A stretch of DNA of 64,000 nt from Embiotoca jacksoni (lineage: Eukaryota > Chordata > Actinopteri > Embiotocidae). A program made the translations under genes and the position numbers. The stretch is from positions 1,173,501 through 1,237,500 of the forward strand of contig JAKOON010000017.1 of NCBI GenBank assembly GCA_022577435.1, in the 5' to 3' direction. Shown here piece after piece: positions 30,001 to 45,000 of the stretch (position 1 is the first letter of the stretch; each line of letters starts with the position of its first letter). Under the pieces are notes generated by a model. That model was not told where the DNA came from and made no database searches. It worked only from the letters and a program-made list of their open reading frames with translations.

Positions 30001-33000
30001 ATGTGGGATTGTTAGAAAATTTGTGGAATTATGTTGTTAAATTACGTTGAAATAGCAGTTAAAGGTCCCTTTTTTGTTACACTGTTCGGGAGTTTTATTT
30101 GCAGTCTTGATATCCGTACGAAGATATTTTTGTGGTTCTAAGTATTAAAAGCTTCTCTCTGGAGATCTAGAAAGAGCAGGCTGTTTTGTGTCTGTGTCTT
30201 TAAGCCGGATGGATGCGAGTGATCCTCTCTTTTGATTGGCTGACTGTTTTCTGAGTGTTGCAGGCAAAACACGGGTTTTCCTCCATCTTGTAGCTCGTGT
30301 TCTGCCACAGAATGATCGCTCAGCATAAACGATTGAAGTGTGGGCCATGCTGAAGGTGGACATATGATTTGAGCATCAGTTGTCATCACAAACTTAAGGA
30401 TGTCCAAACGGCACAGTTGCTGAATATGGGCTGTGTGCACTTCTTTGAAGACCTGAGCGATTTGACACTTTAACAGTATTATGTAGCACGTAACCCTACT
30501 TTATATTAATAATAAAAAAGGGAATCTGAATATATAAAACATAGGACCTTTAATAGTTTAAAACTATGTGTATCATGCCTGTCTGTTCACATTGGACCGA
30601 GTTAAGACTCGGGACAAAAATAATTTTTTTGAGGAAATCACACTTTTGGAGTACCTGAGTTACAGCAACTGCCGCTGCAACGGTTGACCGTTTTTGTGTT
30701 TGGACCAAATCAGCAGCTAAATTATAATAATAAGTTTCCTGTTGTCATGCCTGCCCTTTTACCTCAGCTCACTGCACACGTCTCTCCCTTTGTGTGTATG
30801 TAGTTTAAGGACAACAGAGACAACCTTGCTAGACACACACCTCCACACTGGCACACAGCAGTTGGGGACATTAAGAGCCATCAATTGGGTCACTTGACAT
30901 AAGCCACTTTCCTGCAGCAGAGCAGAGGAACAAGCTATTGGAGTAAACTGGCTCTGACAAAAATCCAACAGCTGTGTGTGTGGGTGTATGTGCTTACGTT
31001 TAAAGATTTGCCAGCTGGCTGTGCGCTGCCACAATCCTTTATTGTTCCTGGCCAGATCATCAACTATTAGGAAGGATTTAGGTGCATCCACATTGGTTTC
31101 TCAGCTTCTGTGTTTAGGCTTAAAGCCCCACCAGAAGAAAAGCCCGGCAGTTGCCACTAAGGCAAAAAAAGCAGACTTGGCATCTCCAAGAGGGAACTGA
31201 TTGGCTGAATAAATGAGGGGGACAGGATGGCGGTTGCCATGCAGAAAGACTCTCTCTTTTACCCCTTCTTGTCTTTCCCCATTTTACTTCTTCTGGCTCT
31301 GTTTTGTCTACTTCACACTTCTTCACTGTTTTTCCGCTGCCTCAGTCTTCCTCTACACATCAACTGTTTTTTTTTTACTTCTTATCCGTATCTTTTCCTT
31401 CTGATCAATCGTCCCGTCCCTCTTTCCCCACTTCATCTCTGTTTTCTCGCTTGCATCCAACCAGTTTCCACCGCTGCAGGCGAGTTAGAGGCAGCTCACA
31501 GGAGTCGGGTTGTCCACATGGTTAATTCAGTCTCCTTCCTCCCCAACAGCTCCCTCCAGACCCTCGAGCCATATGTCTAGCCGCTGCCTTCTCAGCATCA
31601 ACCCCAATTATTCAGTTGGTTTCCCCCGGCAACCACACCCTGATCCTCGCTGACCTGACCCAGGAATAAATTTGAATCCCACTGTCATGTTTGCATCCCT
31701 TGATTATTTGGGTTTTACTTGATTATATTAAGAGTCTATAGAGTGTTACTCTCTCTATCGGACTAAAATGCTGAACCAATATAGTTAATTAAAACCAGGT
31801 TAAAATATACAAAGTGTCAGGTCATCTCAGCTTTATGAGAGCGGCCTGAGGCCTGCAGGCTTCCTGGCCCACTGCCCTACTTCTTGTGACTGGTTCTCCC
31901 ATGTCAGGGCTTCATTGGCCCAGTGTCTGCCTCAGAGCCATCCCATAAAACAAAACCACACACACAAATTGATATGCATGTGCGCACTCTCTCATAACCT
32001 AATTACTGCAGAGGCCTGCCCACACAGCAACTGCAGCATCTTTTTGTCCATAACAATGGACCCTTGAGCCCAGTAAACAAATGGGTTAAGCTGCTTTCAT
32101 TGTTTATCTGTGTGCCATGTTTGAAGCTGTGTGTGTGGGTCAGGTGTTAATCTAACAGCTGGCTGAATCCAGGTGAGATTCTGGCAACAGGATATTTATA
32201 GTGCTGCGTCAAACTGAGTCATAAACTGTAGATGATTGGGGTCATGGAGGACTCGTAGCGGCTCTACAGTTTATCTGTCCTGTATTGGGGTCACACGTAT
32301 GAAAAAGCTATTTTTTCCCCCCAGTGTTCACAGAGCGGTGTGTGTCATTCTTATTATTTACAATATGGCAACATCCTGAGAGACAGACAAAGAGATGCCA
32401 TTTATCTTTTATTTATGTTAAACATGCTGTCTAAGATGTCCAGCTTTGGGCTGGGGCCCCCTATTGAGTCCCATTATAAAACTCAAAAGATAAAATATTA
32501 CATATTACTGACACGGAGGTATGTTTTAATGTCAAATACTGCATACTTCTACCTCTATCTATTGTTGACAATCAATCAGAATACATTTAGTTTATACTGT
32601 GTAATAATACAATATTTGAGCAGTATAGTCAATATGAAATGTGCATGTAGACTTCATTAATGTGAGAAGCGGCAACTGATGACAACATCATGGGTCCATG
32701 ATATTTCATGAGGACATTTCATTAACTGAGTGATATGTGAATATTTGGGTAACAATTATGTGTGTGATGCTTGGTTCATTTAAACAGACCCACATTCAAG
32801 AAGCAATATGAAAGATTTAAGTCCCGTTTTGTAATACCGCTTACAGTGAGTCACTTTAATGTGTTGTTTACATCACAGCTTGTTTGTCTTCATTTTTAGC
32901 AAGAAAACAGCCGCAGCAAAATCACACATCCACACCATGTAGAATGTTTTTCGGTTCGGTTCGTGTTGTCATCTGCTGCACTAAAGATCGGTTTTCAACT

Positions 33001-34002
33001 GTCCAAACAAGGTCAGCACGCCGGGTTTGTTTGCTAAATAATTGCTTCAGTTTAGTAGATAGCCGGATGACGAGCTAATTGACTCACTATCTGCGATTAG
33101 CATTATTTTTTGAATGTTTTAAAGTGAAAACGTTACATTTTTACATTCATTTATCTCACCCCTGTTTATAAGATTCATGACTGTATGACATTTCTTGAAC
33201 TGTAGCATTTAGGCGTTATTTGGAATTGAGCTAGCTCGTTATTACAAACAATTTGTCGTTGTGTTTGTGGTGTACCTGGTTTCAGGTGAAGGCTGTGGAA
33301 CAGAGATGGTGGGCTCGCTGTCGTGTCTCTTCAATTCCACCTCCACTGTGATGGTCTGCTGATCCTCCTCCCGCACGCGCAGCTCCTCCTGGGTCCTAAG
33401 CACAAAAAAAAACACACATAAGAAAACATGCACGGAGGAAAAGAAACACCAAGACACGCACAGCCACATCCTAGCAACAGGAAGAATGGGCTTACTCATG
33501 AACACACTGACCAACAGGCTGACCTCACATTTCCTCTGCGACCCACCCACCACACCCAGAAATGTTTAATGCTGTGAAAACACAGGGCTAGTAAACCTCA
33601 AAACTTTGTAAAACCAGCAGAGCTGATCCTGTTTAAAGAGGTTTAAGACTCATGGCCACGACTCACCTTCCATCATGGCTAAGAGACTGGGTGTGCCTCC
33701 TGGAGACAGAGGAAACACTGTCAGAGCATGCAATGTAGGTGAAGTGAAGCAGCTCGCTAACATGCAACATATGTGGATTCTTGAAAGTTTACATAAGAGA
33801 CTACTGACACCAGCGTATAAGGTTCAGGTCAGTATGTTGCATTTGACAATAACCAAGTCATAAATTACAGTGTCAATTGTGCTCTGTTGTTTTGTCTTGA
33901 ATACTATTTATCAACTTAAATAGATAAAATGGCAGTAAATAGATGGATTCCCTGTGACAATATGAAATTTGTTTTTATGCTATTGAGCCGCACCTGTGCT
34001 CA

Positions 34003-34094
<92 letters not shown>

Positions 34095-34605
34095 GTACCT
34101 GTAGCGAGGGTGCTCGGCCGTGTCAGAGGGAGATCTCTCAGGGATGGACAGAGAAGTGGTGGAGGAGAGGGTGGTGGCAATTGACGCTGTGGTGGCCTCC
34201 TCGAACGACGGAGGAGTACATGGAAGAAGATCTGGTCGCCCTGGTAGGCAAACACATGTTCTCAGATTAACTTGTATTTTTAGAGAGAAACGGTGCCTGT
34301 TAGCTGTCTTTTTTCTTTCTAGTTTTGTTGGCACTTGTTTCACATCTTCTCACATGCTGTTCTGCTTGTGTAGCCTTTCGCTTCCCATGGCAACAGCTAC
34401 CAAGCAGTTGTTTGCCAATGACAGCAAGTTGTAGTATTATTTTTTGACAAAAAATCCACCATTACCTTCCTTCTTCCTTCCTCATTAATGTGACCTGAAC
34501 TACATTTTACTGTGAGATACTGTAAACTGTTGGGGCTCACAGATTTTTTGTTTTTTATGCTGCTGTAACGTAACATAAAAATGTCCCACTGAGGGATTAA
34601 TAAAG

Positions 34606-34656
<51 letters not shown>

Positions 34657-37600
34657 AAGACAAGACCTTATCTTCTTCCCGTCAAAATCATCAATCATGG
34701 ATCTTGTTCCTATCTGATCCGCTGCTGCCTATCTGCCTGACCTGGTTTGTGTCACGGCACAACAGCACACGGCGCACATGTACTAACCCTCATCCTCCAG
34801 CGTCGGGAAGCTGCGAGCTCCTCTCAGGTCGTAGATATTCTCGTCTCTCTCACAGGGCAGCTGGCTGGCTGACCAGGCTGCACCGGGACCGCCACACTTT
34901 GGCACCGTCAATGACACACGGCCCTTCTTGGATGGAGAGGACTTCAAAGCTGAGGGAAAATGAAAACACACGTGTGAAGAAGATTCATCCAACTTTTAAC
35001 TCATTAAATGTTTGTTTTTTTCCCCCAACAACCCCTTCTCTAGAACATTTTTGTTGAAGCTCATTTTGGTAAATGTAGGAAGACCCTCAGAATTTTATTG
35101 TTTCTATTTGTGTTTTTCTTTGTTTTTCAGTCAGCGACTTATAATTCGGTGTTTAGTTGGAGTGGAAACAGTAAATTGGGAAAGTTCTGAGATTTTAAGA
35201 CTGATAGACTTAAGATGTCAGGTGTCAAGTACACAAAAATAAATCAAATCTGAATGTTTTTTTAAAGGGTCCGTTCGCAGAAATCACAACAAATCTAAAT
35301 GTAAGACTGAATGCATATCCATGCAGAGAATCAGTGGATGAGTTTGACCTGTTAACAAATGTCAATGTATTTATGCATGGATAAATGCATCAAAGGCTCT
35401 TAACTGTGAAGCCCAATATAATAAGTCAATTTACACATTAAATTAAAGCACAACTCTGCATTTTTTTTTTTTTTATCACATTTGCACTTCTGCTCCTTGA
35501 TTGAAAATCTTGAAAAACAACAGAAGAGAAAGCCGCACAAGGAGCAAACTAATGTATTTCCCTCACATGTCACCTAATAAGGTTTTTAGTTCCTGCATCT
35601 GATTTTCCTATCAAGGCTCAGGAGTAAAACAGACAGAAGCTTGGCATCTGACATTTGTGTCTCTGTCTCTTCCCACACAGATCTGTGTGACTATGTATGG
35701 CAGCGTCTGGATGTAATTTGAACTCACAGGAGCTCTTCTTGAAAACCATGCTGCTCATGAACTTGAAGAACCTGTCGGCGTAGAAGCCCGGCCGATGTAC
35801 TGATACAGTGTCCTGAGGGAGAGACGGACAGATTAATGAGACAAATAGTGCATGAACAAAGCGATCAAACTGGTGCTTACGGTAGATTAAACTGTCTATT
35901 ACTCCCTTTAGTGTCCCATTTCAGTAATTCTCCTCTCTGGTTTAAACCAGCCATCTGAACACCACATGCAAATGCGGCAGCGGACCAACAGAAACAGTCA
36001 GACGAGGCTACAGACGCGTCTCTTCATTATTTATGTTTCAGCAGATTGAGATAACACTGCCACAAGACTGACAGATGACACTTGGTGTTTGGTTCAGAGT
36101 GACAGAGGACAGGAGGGACGGAGAGACCGAGGAGGAGAAGGGACAGCATCTCAGTTATTAGCTTTTTGCCTCAGCATCACTTTTGCTCGATGTGAGCTGC
36201 ATCCTTGAATGCGTTCAGCAGCTGTGTGTGACGTGGAGAGAGTGTGGAGTATCCATTATCGTCAGCAACGGTGACGCATAGGAGGCTCTCCCACACATAT
36301 CTTGTGTTTGAGAGTTTCAAAGTGGAAGAGGGGAGTGTGGAGAGAAATGGGGGGGAGGGAGAGATTTATAGGGCTGATTCTATCTCGAGAGCAGACTTGT
36401 GATGATGAACAGTGTGAACTCCTGAGCAGGTGAAGATGGATCTGGAGGTGATGGGAGCAGGAAGCGTGAGAACACTCCAAACGTCCCAGAGTATAAAGAG
36501 TATAACTGTGCCGCAGTTCATGTTGGTTGTATCGAATACTTTTCCTCAGAACGTCACAATTGTACTCGGGACTGACAGTCTGACACTGGGGGAAGAATTC
36601 ATGGTGCACAACTTGCGAATGTCAAAGAAAAGTCACCTGGTTGAGCTCCTGTGCAAACGTGCATGTACCACTGGTGCATGTAACTCAAATGTTGATATTG
36701 ATCAAGCAACGTACCTTGGTATATCTATTCAGGAAAATTACAGCTGTGCTCATGCACAACAATCTTACAACTCGTTAATCGCACCTCATATCGACAAAAT
36801 TAATATTTGTGAACAATTATGTAAATGTGAAAATGTATTTGTCATGTCAATTCATTGTCAATACTGAAAATACATTTAAATACAAATAATGACGTGACTA
36901 AGAAACTTTTCTATCATCATTTTGCTGAATAAACCAGAAGGCATTTCCAATAAGAAACTGTGTGTTTCTGTTTTGTACTGTAAATCAGACACACTATAAG
37001 TCAGCGAGTGATGTGTTGTACCAGATTTCCAGTAAAATCAGACCTGGCAGCACACAATATAAAATACCGTGTGTAGGCTGGAAGGAGCTGCCAATCTTAA
37101 CGACTCAGGTCTTATTTGTTTATAGAAATATGCAGAACATAAATTAATGCAGTCCTGATTTGTGTATAATAAAATGTTTGCATGATATACAATTTTTAAG
37201 TCCCAGATATTTTTCAAAGAGAGAAAGGGGTGTCTTGGGAACCAAAGGGACATGGTCTGTAAATAAAAGTGAAAACTTTTCATTAAAACTAGAAGATAGT
37301 GATAACTCACAGACTCGGGTTTAGAATAAAGTGTGTCACATACAGACGTTAAAATGTTTTCATTAAATTGATGTATTTTGCGTGAAGCTTAGCAATGTCT
37401 ATGCTGTGTGTCGCGTAAAGAGCTCTAAACCTCACCCCATCATGAACCAAAGCCTTCCACGTGTGCTCCAGTTTCTTGATTAGCCTGCGGAAACAAAGAG
37501 AGGCACCGTTTAAGTGACGTTAAACATGTCACATACTGTTTATTTGGGTCATAGGCAAACATGACAATGGAGCTGTGCCTGCAGGCTGAGGACCTTAAAT

Positions 37601-39042
37601 GTGCTGTTGGAGGCACATTAAGTACAGAAACAGTGTCTGCTGCAGGTGGAAGGTACAGTATGTACACATATTGAGGCCAGCATCATACTGTCCGACGTGT
37701 GACGGATGATCTGTGGTGACAATTTGTGATCAACTGATTTCTGTAACGATCACCTGTAGGACTGCAAGATGTCGATGAGCCCGATGTAGAGAAGAAGTCG
37801 TTCCCCTTTTCCATTGACCGCTGGGATACCGCCCATCCTACGAAGAGAGGGAAGTAAAACTGACATGAAAAGACTGTCATGAGGTCTGTGCATCGTAATG
37901 TACAAGTACTAAAACTGTCTCGTAAAGACAACAGGTCAAGGTTTTTATTGTGAAAGAGCTACAGAAAGTGTTTTTTGATGTTTCAATATTATTTTGAATC
38001 AAAAAGACGAGTTCTATCTAATTAATAGTATTTCAAAGCCCCAGTTATTGTTTAGATCTAAAACGAGCAGTACTGTGTGTTGGTTTAAATGACTGAAATT
38101 CAGCTTTTAGAGACATGTGTGTTATTATCTGATTCATCTATGCTTTCCTCACTGATTTTCTTCTCTTTCTCTGACAACTCATTGTCAGGTTGAGCAAACA
38201 TCACATCCAGACTCCTGCACAGCTCAGTTCCTGATATGGTCCTTTTTCCGCTTTAAGTGTTCAACTTCGACCACATAATCCATAATCCCATAACCACACA
38301 GTGTTTCACTGCATCGAGATGGTGCTCAGGCTCCTTGGTATCTTCTAAACTGAAGAAAGCAAACCTGTTTTATTAGTTTGTTTAAATGCAGCCGTTTACC
38401 TTGATGCTGGTGTTTGCATATTTGCAACTTACTTGACTATAAGAGGTCAAACTTACTGTGTGCCTGCTCAGGCTGAAAATTGTTGCTGTAACATTGTCAA
38501 CTGTTAAAAACTCAATTCAAATATTATCAAATCAATTAAAATGTTAAGTGTTTACTTATGAAATGCTTCATGAGAAAGCAGTTGAAGTTGAAGCACCCCA
38601 AGGTCTCTATTTTAACAGTCTATGCACATGGTCTGAAGCACATGGTGCGAGTGCATTGGGGGCTCAAGTTTACGAGTTTAGTGGCAAATAATCTGAATGC
38701 AAAGTAAGGCACATTGTTTGGTACGGGCTGTACTTGAATATTATGTTCCTTAATTAACATGAAATAAACCAAGAATGTCATCTTCTATTATGTTTAAAAG
38801 CCAGGTGTGTTTGCACCACTGTTATTATAATGATAGATTTGCCAAGCGGTAGAAAACAACTCCTCTCCAGAGGAAACAGATCGGCTCGTGTGCAGATTGA
38901 TGTTCACAATAAAAAAAAAATCATTTTATTTTTAATATTTTGCATGTTTGTGCGCTGCTGCAGTTCTCCGTGTGTGTGACGGGTAGAGTGTACGTGTGCT
39001 TTCCACCCACCCATGGGCATATTATTATCTTTAAAACGTTCC

Positions 39043-39081
<39 letters not shown>

Positions 39082-42000
39082 TGCACCACTGATTTCAGAC
39101 CAGTTTTAGTTGGCAAGTCGCTTTCAACTGCCTCGATATAACAACGCACCAACAAAGTATATGACCACACGTAACTTTCAGAGCAACTCACCCACAGGCG
39201 CTCAGATAGGAACAAGTATATTTGCGATTTAAACGATGTGGACGCTGGACAGGAAAATGACAACTCGGTCAGTTTGTGTTGCGCTGGGTGCAAGATAGAG
39301 CCCGAAGAACAACATGAACTGTAAGCAAGTGTGACTATTCTTAGTCTTAATATATCAGGGCTGTAATGTTTCCTCTCTGTCTATCTGAGTGCCAGCCATT
39401 TCATTTCACACTCTGCTCTTTTGCCGACGGTCCCTTGTCTCTCTGGCTAAACTCACGTGTCGTCAGTGTCGATGGACCCCCCGCAGGCGGCTCCCCCCTG
39501 GATGGACTCCATGGCTGTGGAGTACAGGGCCTTCTGTTGGGCCACGGGCCTCTTCTCATCGCTGTCGCCCTGGGAGCCCTCCATCTCCCTCTCCCTCTCT
39601 GCTTGGTCCATGTTGTGGACCCCGAGCAGCAGGCTGTAGTCCATGATCTTAAAGCTTTCCAGCACCTGAGCACAGAACACACTGACAGATCTAAGTGTGC
39701 AGTGATTGACAGACACGGGACGTGTAAATCCGGTTGACAGCTTTCGTGTCAACACCAGAGGGAAATCAAACCCACAACACTGAAGATGTTGATGTTATAC
39801 ACAAGACACAAGTGATGCACAAGCATGGGCACATTAATAAACAATGCATGTGAGAGCCAGTGTGTGCAGATACAGCCCTTCCCGAGTACATGCACTAGAA
39901 ATGTAAATGTGAGGCAGTGATTTACAAGACAAGAGCAGGCCTGCAACTTGACCAGACACCTTGTTAAACCTATTGCTCGTAACAAAGCTCTAATTTATGG
40001 TGAAGGATCCTGGGAATGCCAAACACTCTCATAAATAGATTTTTCTTCCCTCCCTTCATCTACTCTCTCAGCCACAATCCTCTTTTATTGATCAGGGCAC
40101 CAGAAGTATCCTGGTTTTTCTAACTAGTTTCCTTTTGAGGACTTTCCATGTCTCTCTATCCACCTCTTTAGGATGCTAAATTATTTCCTCACGTGTTCCT
40201 CCTTCTAATCCTTCCCTCTAACTTTTACTACATAGGATTCTTTCTCTCTGCCTTTATGAGGGTGTTTTATGGTTCCTTCTTCACAACAAGTCAACCACCC
40301 TCAGAGTCTCTTGTCCCGTCTCTGTCCTGCCATCTCTCTCGCCTGTCTACTTCAAGGTACAGACCACATGGAGCAATTGAGGAGTCTTTATAGCAGCCAT
40401 CTTTCTCACCAGGCAGTCTCTCTGTAGGGTCTTGACCAGCGCGTTGTAGGTGTCTTGGTCCAGCATCAATCCGTCCTGGAGGTCCTGCATGAAGTCCAGA
40501 TCTTTGAAGGTGGGCCTGGCCTTCTCCCTCTCCTTCTTGGATGCTCGCCTCTTGTAGGTAGATCCCTTCAGGTCGTATTTGAGGTGCATGCGAACCACGC
40601 GGGGCAGGACGTTGTTCATCACCACCACGCGGATGTTCTTGCCACCTGACTGGACGCAGTAGAGGCCAAAGAACTTGGGCAGCAAAGTGCGTGGGTTCTG
40701 ATTCAAGTTCTGGAGAGAAGACGATAAGGAGAGGTTGAAAACAAAGGATGTTTTTCAGTTTTCACATTTGTGTGGAGAAAAGTTGGCTTTTTATACATGC
40801 CAAAGAATGTCTTTTTGACACTGAGTTTGGATTTTGATGGAATATATCTGCTTTGATGTAAAATAAAAAAAAGTCAGAACAGCACAATCCGGAAAATTAA
40901 GGTAACAACACAGAGGAACGTTTTTCTTCTTGTGGGACCTTTAAGGGATAAAAAAATGCAGGAGAAATAGCATATGTGATACATGTTATACAGTTAACTG
41001 ATGAAGAAGACAGTGTACACACAGTTACAGCTGACTGCAGCAGGATGCATTATATACAAAAAATTACCACAGATCAAGATTTTTCTTACAGTGATATATG
41101 AAAGTTGTAGAGCTCAAATAGTGGTTATATATCTGTACAGCCTGGACACAATGCAGGGAAGACATTCGTAGGAAAGTCAAACCTGCATTGCCTTTGTGAT
41201 CTTAAACCTAATTTCAAAAATTACTAATTTACAATCTCTATAAAAATAATAATTTTTCATAAACTAACAACTTTCTCTTGGATCAGTCAAAAAAACATGT
41301 TATATATGCAGTGTAGGCACTCAATTAGTAAATCAACAGAAGTTTGAATGACAGCCTCTTGATCAATTTATTTTGTTGGAGTCATTTTAAAGAAATTATG
41401 TCAAACATGTGTTTGTTATTTTTAATTTTCAAATTAAATTACAGGATTGTAGGATTAGTTGAACAAAAAACGATAAGACTATGGGGATGTGTAATGGCTA
41501 CATTTTGTTTTACTTTTGTTTTTTTTTAGATATTTTTAATGAATCAATTGAGAAAAACAATAGAAACAGGCATAAAAAATTTGGATAAAATTTTTGGAAT
41601 TATTATTCAACAACATTCACAATACAATAATGATAAGCTAAAGCCACAAAGCAGAAATAACGAGTAACAGAAATTAGAGGCCAGCTGATACTGGATTTTT
41701 TTGGGGGGGGCTAATTCCCATATCAATACTAGGGAGTAAAAAAATATACCAATATTATGTATCAAACAATTGTGACAATGATATTTAATGGAGGCGGAAT
41801 ATTTGAAATTTTAGTTTAATAATAAACTTTACCGTCTAAAATAACATCAGTACGTTAAAGCAGTGAACTTCACTGGGAATCCATCATAAAAAAAAAAAAA
41901 AACAATTATAATTCAAAATTAAACCAAGCTTACTTTTCTGTATTATGTTTGGTAAAATAAATATTATATATATTATATATATTGTCACATCAAAAAAACA

Positions 42001-45000
42001 CATACGCAGGTACCGATTATATCTGTGAAAGGCAAATATCGGCCAATACACCCATAAATCAGTATCTGTGACAGAAATGACTTAAACAAAATGTAAAATA
42101 CTCTTTCATTCGTTATTTTTGGCTTGTCCAAAAGGAATAAGAAAATTAATGTAAACATGGATGAACATTTGGACCTACTTCTTTAACAAAAACTCCTTTG
42201 TGATTCTGCCTTTACTCCGTACACGGCTCCCCTCTCTATCACCAGTCTGTTCTCAATATTTCAGTTGTCGATCCAAACAAATGAGGTTAGCCGTGCTGGG
42301 CGCTTAGTGAAAAACCTGCTTTGACCTTGGGACCTGGGCCAGCTCGGTCCCATTAGAGAAATGAGAACAGGGAGAGAAAGAGCGAGCGCTGTTCCCTGTA
42401 GTGGTAACGCTCATCATTCAGGACAATGAATGATACAAGAGGAGAAAGGATGAAAAAGGAAGCACGGCTGAAAAGGCTCGGCACTTGGTGAATGACCTTC
42501 ACATGAGAGAAAACTGGTCGAGAGAGCAGCGAAATGATAAGGGAGAGAGAGAACACAGAGAAAGATCATCCTCTGCCCTCAGCCACACACGACCCTTCTG
42601 TCAATGTTGAGAGGGCAGAGCAGTGACGAGCCAACATCACGGACACGTGAGGGAAAGGAGGAAAAGGAAAGGAAGGCAGGCAGGCGAGAGGATGGATTGA
42701 AATACAAGGACAGAGATAAGGGAAAGTAAATCACACTGAGAGTCATAGCAGGGAGGGTGATAAGACGTTAAACCGTGAGGGAGGATGGAGAGACGAGGCA
42801 TATATTAGAAGGGCAAATACAGAGAAGGGGGAGAAGTGGCGGCACGGAGTCGGTTACATCACTGTGATCTGCATGCTGCCCAGAGCCAGACTCCTCAGCC
42901 AGCCCACAACCATCAGTCAGTCAGCTGTGGAAGACATGTGGCGCTCCACCAATGACTGCCAGCATGCTTTCTGCTTTGTTTGCTGCAAATACAGATGAGC
43001 TTGTAGTAGTTTTTACTACGTGTTTTTTTTTTAGTTGTTGTGTCTGCGAGTGTGTAAACCTGTTTTTCCTCAGTCCACCTGCTCGAGCCTCGGGCTAAAG
43101 CCGTTCCATGTGAGCCTGAATCTCCCTGCTTTCATTAAAACCACTTGCTTCAACCAATTACACATACGAAATTACACCTGCTTCAGAACACAAGCAAAAT
43201 GACGGAAAAGGTCACAGTAAATACGTCGAGCCCCCCACGTCCCTAAATGATTAAAGTCATTCATGTGGTTGTTTTTGCCCGCAGCCGTCGTCACGTGAAT
43301 AAACACAAGGACGAGGGCCTTGAACCTGAGAGGCAGGATTAGTAGCATGGACATACATGGAGCTGCTGCTGGTTGACTTTGCTCAGAATGAGCCTGCAGA
43401 CTGCAGAGGGGGGTGGGAGTGGGCTACTGTTGGTGAAAGTCATGCTCTGTTAAGCTTAAGTACAGTACATCCGGCTACTGAATTACACCGGGCCGGTCTC
43501 TTCTAAAACCGCATGGCCCGAGGTTTCAGTCAGAAATAATAAGAGCTGTTATGTCTGCTTTGTATGAAAAGGATGTCACGCTCGTCGGAGGAGAGATTCC
43601 CAGGGTCTTACATAAACCCGAGATCTAAAAAACATGTCAAAGTGTGAACAATGTACGTGCGCAGAGGTCTCGTCACACTGACACATGCACACCGACAGGC
43701 TTCTCCGCCTTTTTTGCAGCGTCAACGAATCTGGGCGCTTTGATAACTGGACAGTATCAGGACAGGCTTATTGTTGTATGTGGGCATGTGAGCAGCAATT
43801 ATTCAGCACGTATTACCCTGCATGTGTGAGGCCGATCGTGACCCTGAGAGTGTCAAACCTCAGGAGGAAAAAAAATAAACCCTTAGAGGCCAACAGCTGA
43901 AATGCTGTGGCAGCTCATTTGAACTGTGACATAACACTCTGAAAAAAAATGGTGCTCAACAGAGTGTGTCTTAACAAAGCAGATAAAACTCTATTTCAAA
44001 CTATTCAGATTTAGATCGGCTGTCAAAGAGCGTCTCCCGCTTGTACCTCCTGACTTTGCTTACCATGTAGTATCCAGGCAGCAGTTTCTGTAAGAACTCA
44101 GCCTCCTTGTGCATCACAGTCTTGATGATGAACTCGTCGTCCCTTGTGAGATAGAAGACCGAACCACTGGCTCCGGGATTGGACAGCTCGATCAGAGGCT
44201 CGTTACATAGGGAGTACTGCAGGTTCACACACAAACAGAGAGTCAGTGACCTCAATTAGGAAAACCTTAAACAGAGACACACAATAAAAAAAATATAGTG
44301 TTTGAAAAAAAGAATGCATTATAAACAGCCTTTTCTGAAATAAAATCAGGTAGGTGAGTGTGATATAAAAGGGTATAATATTAGTCACAAATTAAAATTC
44401 TCTACCATTTAATTCTAATTTCATGTGAAAAGTGATCTTTCCATTGATGGATTGAGGTTTGCTATCAACCTACAATTGTTTACATACGCTTGTTTGCAAG
44501 ATGCACAAACTGTATTACTTACTGCACAATAATTCAGGTTCAAGTTCTGGAGTTATAATGAATTAATTTGAGGATGTGTAATTGATGGGGAAATCTACGA
44601 TGATGACATCCTCGTAACAAGTAAATGAAACAGATACTGGAAATATGTGTTCTATATTTTTGCGTTTCAAATAGAGTTATGACTCAGAGGTGCTGCCACA
44701 AATGTGGATTGTCCTAAGCAGGCCAAACACCAGTATGCATCAGCATTAGGGCTGATTCTTTTTTTTTTTTTTTTTTAAAGGCTTCATTACAGTAAAGTTC
44801 TGTCACTTTCTGAACTAACACAATTATAGCTGTTTTATTATTTACATTTAGTCATTATATCCACATTACTGATGATTATTTCTCAAAAATGCCACTGAAT
44901 ATTTTGTGAACACAATTATCGTTGCAGTATAGATAGAGAGGTATTTCGTCAAAAATACTTTTAGTGTACACTACACCTGTGTACTCCCCCTTAAACCTTC

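Noticed and set aside
36430..36867. 145-codon plus-strand frame
   Set aside because: It lies within a pip5k1c intron, on the opposite strand, with no motif.
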